Of a DNA stretch of 6,923 nt, positions 1 to 5,496 are shown piece after piece (the stretch's first letter is position 1; every line of letters starts with the position of its first letter). Both the position numbers and the translations under genes were made by a program. The notes beneath the pieces were generated by a model that searched no databases, was not told where the DNA came from, and saw nothing but the letters and a program-made list of their open reading frames with translations. This DNA is from Bacteroidota bacterium (lineage in GTDB: Bacteria > Bacteroidota > Bacteroidia > SXHM01): contig SXHM01000210.1 of assembly GCA_005773695.1 (NCBI GenBank), positions 1 to 6,923 of the forward strand. The letters are read 5' to 3'.

Positions 1-1
1 G

Positions 2-1116
2 GCTGATAAAATGCCTTCCATTGCAGACATCATTATGTATATACCGGAACTAAAAGCGTTCAAAAGCACTAATTATTTTTTACATTTTATTTCTAATTTT
101 TGGACAAGCGGAATTGTTGCAACACTTACCATTTACTTTTGGATACGCGAAAAAAAATTCTGCCTGTTATCCTTATGTTATTGACAGTATTGGGTTGGAT
201 TGCTTTAATCCTTGTGATAGACCGAAACGGGAACTCTCCCCATATGTATGAATATTATTACACCTTGTTAGGCATTTTTATTTCACTTCCGTTTGTGGAC
301 ATTATTTTTCAAAAAGTAAAACCAATGCTTTGTTTGCCACTGTTTATTCTGATACTTGCACTAAATCTCAGAGGCATATACAGTAGTAGCTATATCTACA
401 GAGAAAGGGTTCAGTATTTTGACCGGATAAATAATTATGTTCAACAATCGGGTTATAGCAAAGGCCTTTTGGCTGTGGTTAATTATCAGTGGGGAATAGG
501 TTGGTCAACCTGGGCGTTTCCTTATGAAACACTATTGAATTCTGCACTTGCAGGACCCGATTCTGCTGTAAGCATTTATATCGCTAATGATATGGCGCAG
601 ATTGACAGTATCTTGAATGACCCTGAACTTATGCTTGGCGCTGATTGGTGCAGGTTATGCTCGCGGTCTAACAAACTAAATCAAGATTATTTCAAAATAA
701 AATCGGGCGGTTACTTTAAAATTAACACTAATCAGGGGGTTCTGGGCAAACAAGCCAATAAGATTCAGGGTATTGAACTAAAACCTCTGCAAGAAATAAT
801 TTATTCAGCAAATGACACTTTTATAATTGCTAAAATAGAACTTATTAATAATTCTGATCAGGTTTTCCCCTCCATGAAAAACGATACAATAAATATAGGA
901 TTGGATTATCACATTTATGACAAAGAAGGAGACATGCTTGTTTTTGATGGTTGTTTTACAAACCTTGAAACAGACCTTACAAAAGGATCAACTGTTCACG
1001 GAATGACGGTTCTTGTTCCCCCCAAAAAGGGTGAATACACTGTGGAAATGGACTTGCGAAATGCGGGCAACAAATGGTTTGGGATAAATTCAAGATTTAG
1101 ATTGATAATAGAATAA
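2..1116 (+). pseudogene. Membrane protein with C-terminal beta-sandwich-like domain; 5'-truncated by the window, frame broken at an A8 run
   Basis: Two frames join into one plausible protein. From base 2 the frame runs 52 codons to about 157 and meets TGA at 182-184. The next frame takes over at the A8 run and continues to TAA at 1114-1116. A -1 shift at the run gives 371 visible residues. Hydrophobic segments fall at about 32-48, 53-73, 85-103 and 108-124, with the lesion in the charged loop between the first two. A soluble region follows. The last 130 residues resemble a beta-rich accessory domain I associate with the ends of some glycosyltransferases and methyltransferases: LDYHIYDKEG (301-310), FDG (315-317), VPPKKGEYTVEMDL (339-352), WF (359-360). 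A GT-C-type glycosyltransferase or related envelope-glycan protein is possible, but no catalytic motif is visible, so function is unknown. A TTG at 100 could open the second frame alone, but it lacks the first membrane segment and reads as an artefact start. Confidence 0.7.
150..157 (+). other. A8 homopolymer at the frame break of the membrane-protein gene
   Basis: In the upstream frame the codons are GAA AAA AAA TTC, which contains the heptamer A AAA AAA, the type of sequence that permits -1 slippage. The upstream frame reads ...WIREKK and the downstream frame continues ILPVILMLL, joining smoothly into the next membrane helix. A missing A from a sequencing or assembly error, a real indel, or slippage would all produce this. 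Which one applies cannot be told from the sequence. Confidence 0.75.
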
Positions 1117-1179
1117 TAGCATTAAGACTCTACTATCTCATATAAAGGTTTTATTTTAGTAGCGTAAAAATCAACCGTC

Positions 1180-1569
1180 ATGAAAAATTTCATTCTCTGT
1201 TTATTTATAATCGTCTCTATTCCTGCTTTTGCCCAAAAAGAAAAAGAAGACAAAACCGAAAACAAAAAGAACAAAACCTTTGGCGAAAAGATTGGTGATT
1301 TTGCCGGAAATCTTCTAACTGCAAAAACTGATGCGTTGGATAATTGCGCACTTACCATTAATGTTATTAACGGCATTTACGATATGCGCACTAAAACTTC
1401 GGAAACAAAATATTTCCCGGAAGGCAGTACTGAGGGCGATAACGGCATCTCGCTTTCGTTTTTCAAAAACGGAGGAACAGGCCTATACAAACTGAAAGGA
1501 GAAGTTTTTTGTGACGGACAACCAATGGAATACCTTGGCTTAGGCTCATACATTATTACGTTTAAATAA
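1180..1569 (+). CDS. N-terminal piece of an interrupted secreted protein of unknown function
   Basis: This is the 5' part of a gene that continues in the same frame to 2916. ATG at 1180 opens a classic Sec signal peptide: Lys-Asn, a hydrophobic core (residues 4-14), then PAFA with Gln at 19, so cleavage is probably after Ala18. A charged Lys/Glu-rich linker (about 20-33) follows, then a compact region to residue 129. TAA at 1567-1569 ends the frame, but the same frame reads on without another stop for 448 codons, starting PWSGTKKITI, in the same codon style. There is no Shine-Dalgarno; the leader is A/T-rich, as is usual in Bacteroidota. The protein should be exported to the periplasm or outer surface. 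I recognise no family. Without the stop the product would be about 578 residues. Translated as it stands, only a 129-residue exported fragment would be made. Confidence 0.65.
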   Translation: MKNFILCLFIIVSIPAFAQKEKEDKTENKKNKTFGEKIGDFAGNLLTAKTDALDNCALTINVINGIYDMRTKTSETKYFPEGSTEGDNGISLSFFKNGGTGLYKLKGEVFCDGQPMEYLGLGSYIITFK

Positions 1570-1710
1570 CCCTGGAGTGGGACTAAAAAAATCACCATCA
1601 AAACCGAAACCGGTGATGAAGCCGAGTTTATTGTAGGCGCTATTCCCGATATTGAAATCAACAGCGTAAACAATGATAAAATTCTTCCAATCATTGACCT
1701 TGCTGAAGAC

Positions 1711-2916
1711 ATGACTATGGAATACACCAACCCTGCGGGCACCGAAGGAACAGAAGTAAACGTTGGTTTGCTTACCGAAATCATGGGCGTTCGAGCATTT
1801 AACAACTTTGCCAACTTCCCTGCAAAAAACAATAAGGTTACTATTCCTAAAGAAGCTTTCAGCAACCTTACTGTATCTGGCTCACTAAATGCCGGACAGT
1901 TAAACAAAGGAGCCAACTGGCTTTGTGCCGAGCGTGTAAAGAAAACCGAAAAGTCTGCGCTTGGTCCGGAACAAAAACCGGGCGATTTACCTGCGGTTAC
2001 AATCATGCAAAAATCCTATTCAACGTGGCCGGTAATTGTAAAAGGCAGACAGGAAGACGGAATTCTTACACAACTTAATTTCTCAGGAAAATTTAATGAA
2101 GAGAAAATAGGATTTGAAGTTCATAAGCCTAACGCACAAACCGGAATTCCGTTTTCACGCGCCAGCAAATTCGGATTGATATCTTTAACTCTGAAAGGCA
2201 GTTTGTATCACAAGGAAACCAAAACCTCAAGCTCAAGCTGGGATGTAGGTAACACCCGCTATACACAGACAACAACAACAACAACCATTTTAGAATTTCC
2301 GCAATTGCCAGATGAACACTGGGATAATATGCTGGCTACATTTTATCAGAAACTAACACCTGTTTTCAAAAATAAATTCAACGTTGATTTTGTTGATGTG
2401 GAAAAAGTAACAGCAGCAAGTGGCTACAGCACGCTTTTTACGGATGATGAAATAAACACCTACACCAAAATTGCACGTACTTATAAAAACACTAAGCGCT
2501 CGAACCCGAGGCGCTTGGGCGAATTTTTTAAATCACTCAGCAGCAGCCAAAGCAGCGAAACGCCAATGAACAAGATGATGCGCGAATTAGGAGTAGATGG
2601 TTTGGTAAGTGCTGAAATTGATTTGCAGATTGGAGCAGATGAAAACAACAAAGTTGTTTTGCTTCCCCGAATTAATTTCTCCATCCGTGGCATTGACGAA
2701 ACCAAAGGTAACCGCAACGGAACGTATGCAGAAGGAACCATCAACTTCCGCAAAGGCATTCCTTTTAATGGTGACATTGTTAGGGCAGATGTAAACAGCC
2801 TTGCCAAAGTCTGCAATGTTGATCAGATGATTGCCTGTTTAGAATATGTGCTTACTAATCTTCAGGCAAAGGAAGTAGCAATGGGATACGATAAAATATG
2901 GAGTATAGGCGAGTAA
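1711..2916 (+). pseudogene. C-terminal piece of the interrupted secreted protein
   Basis: This is in the same frame as the 1180 gene and separated from it only by TAA 1567-1569; the open frame itself begins at 1570. The first in-frame ATG is at 1711, so any separately made product (401 residues) would lack the signal peptide and about 47 codons of coding-like sequence, which argues that this is a fragment rather than its own gene. The sequence has alternating beta-strand character, a Ser/Thr-rich loop with five consecutive ACA codons (2269-2283), and a C-terminal stretch with NFSIRGIDETKG and a late Cys-rich spot (KVCN...IACLEY). I recognise no enzyme motif or known family. TAA at 2914-2916 ends it 11 bp before the end of the convergent small gene. 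Function is unknown; an envelope or surface protein is likely from the signal peptide of its first part. Confidence 0.65.
2269..2283 (+). repeat. (ACA)5 trinucleotide run inside the secreted-protein gene
   Basis: Five perfect ACA codons followed by ACC encode a six-threonine tract just after TQ. It is in frame, so length changes would add or remove Thr without breaking the gene. The tract lies in a Ser/Thr-rich loop and is probably a tolerated flexible segment. Confidence 0.8.
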
Positions 2917-2927
2917 ACTGACTTTGT

Positions 2928-3185
2928 TCAGGACAACCCCTTAATAGCCCATCCACTGCCATCGGCAAGTGTTACACATTTATATTTAATCTTCTACTCT
3001 TTCCACTTTTTTTCAATGACGGGGTAAGCGATTGATGGCGCTTTATTCCTCCTCGATTGGGTCTTTAAAATAATTACTACTTTACCAACTCGTAAACCAT
3101 TGATGGCACTGTAAGTTGGCGAACTGCGTCCCCAGCCCTTGATTAAAAACAGGTCAAATTCCTCAGAAGTAAGTTTTTGAAACAT
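2928..3185 (-). pseudogene. Small conserved-type protein (85 codons) interrupted by an in-frame TAG
   Basis: ATG at 3185 opens MFQKLTSEEFDLFLIKGWGR and runs 63 codons to TAG at 2994-2996. Reading on in the same frame gives 21 more codons, including TLADGSGWAIKG, then TGA at 2928-2930. The whole resembles a family of small (about 80-residue) Bacteroidota proteins as I remember it: an N-terminal 'LT.EE.D...IKG.GR' segment, a central 'L.VG..V.I' strand, basic residues, then a closing 'ADG.GW..K' motif. The role of that family is unknown to me; the compact, basic make-up would suit a nucleic-acid-binding or regulatory protein, but that is inference. A TTG at 3218 extends the frame by 11 codons but is a weaker start. 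The gene is convergent with the secreted-protein gene, 11 bp apart. It may be a 63-residue shortened protein or a dead gene. Confidence 0.55.
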
Positions 3186-3386
3186 GGCTTTTTGTGTGTA
3201 ACTATATGTAAAATGCAATTAAATACTATTTATAAGTAAGTCTTTTCTATTTAAAGGTAAGTGAGTTCTACTATGGGGTAATTAAATTCTGTTTAAATCT
3301 CACCTGATTGACTTTTAGACTTAATTGGCGAGCTAAAAAATTAAACAGAAGCTTTTGCTAACCGAAATTAAAAAAATAAAGTGGGA
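3186..3386. other. Intergenic region with no supported gene
   Basis: This AT-rich stretch lies upstream of the small minus-strand gene and downstream of purS. No open frame here has coding character, and I see no clear TAnnTTTG box for the small gene. The only structure noted is a 10-bp inverted repeat (3287-3296 / 3341-3350). An A-rich run near 3370-3380 (T-rich on the minus strand) lies just after the purS stop, but without a GC-rich hairpin in front of it, so I do not call a terminator. Confidence 0.6.
3287..3350. repeat. 10-bp perfect inverted repeat with 44-nt spacer
   Basis: TTCTGTTTAA at 3287-3296 is the exact reverse complement of TTAAACAGAA at 3341-3350. The arms are AT-rich and the spacer is long, so chance is a real possibility. 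Its place downstream of purS and upstream of the small gene allows an RNA stem or a binding-site pair, but nothing else supports either. Confidence 0.4.
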
Positions 3387-3641
3387 TTATAGTTTCTCGG
3401 TAATCTCAAACTTGTAGCTTTCCATAATCTGGTTTGCCAACAGTTTTTTGCAGGCCTGTTCTACTTTTTCGGTAGCCGCTTCTTTAGTAACTGCTTCAAA
3501 TTCCAGTGAAATATGTTTGCCAATTCGTACATCGTGAATTTCGGTGAGTCCTAAGTTTTTCATACCTGCGCCCACCGCTTTTCCTTGCGGATCAAGCAAT
3601 TCTTTAAGGGGCATTACATCAATTTCTGCTTTGAATTTCAT
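3387..3641 (-). CDS. purS: Phosphoribosylformylglycinamidine synthase subunit PurS
   Basis: The 84-residue length and sequence fit PurS, the small subunit that together with PurL and PurQ forms FGAM synthase. That enzyme makes FGAM from FGAR, glutamine and ATP in cytoplasmic de novo purine synthesis. PurS dimers are known to bridge PurQ and PurL. Visible family features are an N-terminal beta-strand (KFKAEIDVMP), LLDPQGKAV (15-23), a central VRIGKHISLEF stretch (38-48), an alpha-helix rich in Glu/Lys/Ala (about 52-70), and the closing strand ESYKFEI (74-80). ATG at 3641 is 6 bp after the pssA stop, so the two are probably one transcript with pssA first. No purL or purQ lies in the window. The presence of PurS implies that this organism uses the three-subunit FGAM synthase rather than the single long PurL. 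Confidence 0.93.
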   Translation of the reverse strand: MKFKAEIDVMPLKELLDPQGKAVGAGMKNLGLTEIHDVRIGKHISLEFEAVTKEAATEKVEQACKKLLANQIMESYKFEITEKL

Positions 3642-3647
3642 TTCTGC

Positions 3648-4469
3648 TTATTTGTTGTTTTCTCCTCCCCCGGGAAAAGGCGGAAGATGAACGGGATTAA
3701 TTTGATTTTTAATAACGGACAAAACTATGTATAATATGACTATGATTGGAATGGCGGCCACATTTAATATGAAAAAGAGCAGTAGCGAAATCATAAGGAA
3801 AATAAACACAACTTTGTTGTCTTCCCACGAAAGATTCTTAAACTTCAGCGCAAAAAGCGGCAGCTCTGAAACAAGCAGGTAACTCATAAGAACACTGTAG
3901 CCGATGATAACAGCCGGTATTTCAGTAAGCCCCGCAATAAACTCCGATACCGGATTATAGCCCGGAGGAAAAAGCATTCCCGGAAAAAGCGTTGAATTAT
4001 TGGATTGAATAATCAACGGTAATGAAGCTATAAAAATAGCGTTGGCAGGAGTTGGCACACCTATAAATGAATCGTATTGGCGGGTATCAATATTAAACTT
4101 AGCTAAACGCATTGCAGAGAAAACTACCAGCACTAAGGGAAAATATTGAACCGTTTTGGCACCGGCAGCCAGAAACGCACCGTCATGTGGATTTAAGCCC
4201 AGCTTCTGACGAAGCAACATAACCAAAATAATGGAAGGTGCAACACCAAATGAAATAACATCGGCCAGCGAATCAAGTTGCTTACCTATATTACTCTGCA
4301 CATTTAAAATGCGTGCTGCAAGTCCGTCAAAAAAATCAAACGTAGCTGCTGCAAGAATAAACAAAGCCGGTGCATTATCATACCCGTCAAACGATGCTGC
4401 TATAGACAGGCAGCCGCAGATCAGGTTCATGCTGGTAATAGCATTGGGAATATTCTGGCGCACTTTCAC
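3648..4469 (-). CDS. pssA: CDP-diacylglycerol--serine O-phosphatidyltransferase (phosphatidylserine synthase)
   Basis: This integral membrane enzyme of the CDP-alcohol phosphatidyltransferase family joins CDP-diacylglycerol and L-serine into phosphatidylserine, the precursor of phosphatidylethanolamine. The full catalytic motif is present: D45-x2-D48-G49-x2-A52-R53-x8-G62-x3-D66-x3-D70, where the aspartates bind metal and substrate. NIPNAITSMNLICG at the N-terminus and RLAKFN...FIGVPTPA (121-142) are typical of PssA rather than of phosphatidylglycerophosphate synthase. About eight hydrophobic segments run to residue 252, followed by a Pro/Gly-rich tail (259-273). The length of 273 is slightly above what I expect for the family. 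The start is GTG at 4469; upstream in-frame codons reach TAA with no ATG, and a second GTG two codons later is the only near alternative. It is followed by purS 6 bp on and divergent from the YeeE-type pair, with its -7 box directly in front of the start codon. Confidence 0.93.
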   Translation of the reverse strand: MKVRQNIPNAITSMNLICGCLSIAASFDGYDNAPALFILAAATFDFFDGLAARILNVQSNIGKQLDSLADVISFGVAPSIILVMLLRQKLGLNPHDGAFLAAGAKTVQYFPLVLVVFSAMRLAKFNIDTRQYDSFIGVPTPANAIFIASLPLIIQSNNSTLFPGMLFPPGYNPVSEFIAGLTEIPAVIIGYSVLMSYLLVSELPLFALKFKNLSWEDNKVVFIFLMISLLLFFILNVAAIPIIVILYIVLSVIKNQINPVHLPPFPGGGENNK

Positions 4470-4473
4470 GCGG

Positions 4474-4481
4474 CAAAAGTA
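4474..4481 (-). promoter_or_regulatory. Predicted -7 box (TACTTTTG) for pssA-purS
   Basis: This is an exact match to TAnnTTTG on the minus strand. It ends only 4 bases before the GTG start, so the expected transcription start lies at about the start codon and the transcript would be leaderless or nearly so. No clear -33 TTG is seen at the usual distance, which weakens the call. Confidence 0.55.
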
Positions 4482-4497
4482 ATTTAAAAACTTACAT

Positions 4498-4505
4498 TAC
4501 TTTTG
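4498..4505 (+). promoter_or_regulatory. Predicted -7 box (TACTTTTG) for the YeeE-type pair
   Basis: This is an exact match to TAnnTTTG, 8 bases before the ATG at 4514. The expected transcription start is within a few bases of the start codon, giving a leader of roughly 0-4 nt. No -33 TTG is visible. It is the mirror image of the pssA box. Confidence 0.55.
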
Positions 4506-4513
4506 CGGGCTCT

Positions 4514-5080
4514 ATGATTGAGTTTTTGAGCCAGCCATGGCCATGGTTTGTATGTGGTCCGCTTATTACAGCAGTAATGCTGCTTATGATTTATTTTGGA
4601 AAGGGGTTTTCTGCTTCTTCCTCAATGCGAACGATTTGTGCAGCCTGTGGAGCAGATAAGTTTTCAGACTTCTTTAATTATAACTGGAAAGACCAAACAT
4701 GGAATTTGCTTTTTCTGGGTGGGTCTGTTGTTGGGGCTTTTATCGCCACACAGTTTTTACCGAACAATGAACCTGTTGCCATTTCAGAAGCAACCGTTTC
4801 GGATTTACAAGCACTTGGAGTAATACAAAATGGGAATGAAATTTTTCCTTCAACCATTTTCAGTTGGGATAATTTATTTACACTTAAAGGATTAGTGTTT
4901 ATGGTTATTGGCGGTTTTCTGATTGGTTTTGGAACTCGTTATGCTGCCGGCTGTACTTCAGGACATTCCATCAGTGGGTTAAGTAATTTGCAGCTGCCTT
5001 CACTCATTGCCACCATCGGTTTTTTTATTGGCGGACTGCTTATGACCTGGTTGATTTTACCTTATTTAACAGCACTGTGA
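4514..5080 (+). CDS. YeeE/YedE-family membrane protein (probable thiosulfate/sulfur-compound transporter, first half)
   Basis: This 188-residue membrane protein matches the YeeE/YedE (DUF395) family; full-length members such as TsuA take up thiosulfate using conserved cysteines. Seen here are a first membrane segment (about 12-29), SSSMRTICAACG (35-46) with C42 and C45, a second segment (64-82), a soluble insertion (83-120), then GFGTRYAAGCTSGHSISGL (138-156) with C147, followed by a last hydrophobic segment (about 164-186). The G-x-G-x-R-x2-x-G-C-x2-G-H pattern is the family hallmark. This is only about half the length of a one-piece YeeE; the next gene supplies the other half, and the two overlap by 4 nt. 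The start is ATG at 4514 with no Shine-Dalgarno. Substrate is inferred from the family; no rhodanese, TusA or persulfide dioxygenase gene lies next to it to narrow it. Confidence 0.85.
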   Translation: MIEFLSQPWPWFVCGPLITAVMLLMIYFGKGFSASSSMRTICAACGADKFSDFFNYNWKDQTWNLLFLGGSVVGAFIATQFLPNNEPVAISEATVSDLQALGVIQNGNEIFPSTIFSWDNLFTLKGLVFMVIGGFLIGFGTRYAAGCTSGHSISGLSNLQLPSLIATIGFFIGGLLMTWLILPYLTAL

Positions 5081-5490
5081 AATACATCAAGTTTATATTA
5101 ACCGGAATTTTGTTTGGTATCACCCTTACCAAAGGTGAAATCATTTCGTGGTATCGCATACAGGAAATGTTCCGTTTCCAAGGATTTCACATGTATGGTG
5201 TTATTGATTCAGCAGTTGTGTTGGGGGCAATCGCTTTGTTCCTTGCCAAAAAATTTGGCTGGAAAACTATTGAAGGAGAAAGCATAAGCCCTCCCGAAAA
5301 AACAAAAGCCTGGAAAAACTATTTGTTTGGCGGAATTATTTTCGGGCTGGGCTGGGCGCTTACAGGCGCTTGCCCGGGACCTATCTATATGTTGATAGGC
5401 ACAGGCTCAACTGTTTATGCAGTTGTCTTAATCAGCGCAACGTTTGGAACTTTTGTTTACGGCTTGTTGCGCAACAAATTGCCGCACTGA
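5077..5490 (+). CDS. YeeE/YedE-family (DUF6691-like) membrane protein, second half of the transporter
   Basis: This 137-residue protein is the usual partner of short YeeE proteins. Its hallmark region GITLTKGEIISWYRIQEMFR (14-33), with FHMYG just after (37-41), strongly matches the DUF6691 group. The second signature is FGLGWALTGACPGPIYMLIG (89-108), with C99 as the single cysteine and a likely substrate-path residue. Hydrophobic segments lie at about 5-18, 41-57, 82-97 and 112-131. GTG at 5077 overlaps the previous stop (GTGA), which indicates translational coupling and 1:1 production. The two chains probably assemble into one pseudo-symmetrical transporter equivalent to a one-piece YeeE. 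It ends 6 bp before the convergent RCC1 gene. A perfect 14-bp palindrome lies within its last codons. Confidence 0.87.
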   Translation: MKYIKFILTGILFGITLTKGEIISWYRIQEMFRFQGFHMYGVIDSAVVLGAIALFLAKKFGWKTIEGESISPPEKTKAWKNYLFGGIIFGLGWALTGACPGPIYMLIGTGSTVYAVVLISATFGTFVYGLLRNKLPH

Positions 5491-5496
5491 TAACGC

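Larger units (their letters stand above)
4473..4506. promoter_or_regulatory. 11-bp inverted repeat in the pssA / YeeE divergent promoter
   Basis: GCAAAAGTAAT (4473-4483) and ATTACTTTTGC (4496-4506) are perfect reverse complements, separated by 12 AT-rich bases. Each arm contains the sequence TACTTTTG read outward, matching the Bacteroidota -7 consensus TAnnTTTG. The arrangement gives two mirror-image promoters back to back in a 44-bp gap. The repeat could equally serve as an operator for a dimeric regulator. Confidence 0.65.

Noticed and set aside
1130..1162. Possible small stem (CTACTA / TAGTAG) and a near-match promoter TATTTTAG before the secreted-protein gene
   Set aside because: The stem is short and AT-rich with a 21-nt loop, and the box differs from TAnnTTTG at one of its fixed positions. 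It may be real but is not supportable.
1377..2006. Long minus-strand open frame (209 codons) antisense to the secreted-protein gene
   Set aside because: It spans the TAA lesion on the other strand but has poor protein character (Ser/Pro/Leu-rich, no domain), while the plus strand has a signal peptide and consistent composition. It is a shadow frame.
2481..2816. Open frames on both strands overlapping the 3' part of the secreted-protein gene
   Set aside because: They overlap a long consistent frame and show basic, Leu/Ser-rich shadow composition.
1567..2996. Stop-codon reassignment as an explanation for the in-frame TAA and TAG
   Set aside because: TAA ends pssA and purS, and TAG ends the RCC1 gene, at places that match family lengths, so both codons act as normal stops here.
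4231..4482. Plus-strand open frame antisense to the start of pssA
   Set aside because: It is opposite the CDP-alcohol phosphatidyltransferase catalytic motif, whose constraint explains the open frame; it has no recognisable protein features.
5464..5477. Perfect 14-bp palindrome TTGTTGCGCAACAA near the end of the transporter operon
   Set aside because: It has no loop and no following T-run, and it lies in codons for the conserved end of the protein; too weak to call a terminator or operator.
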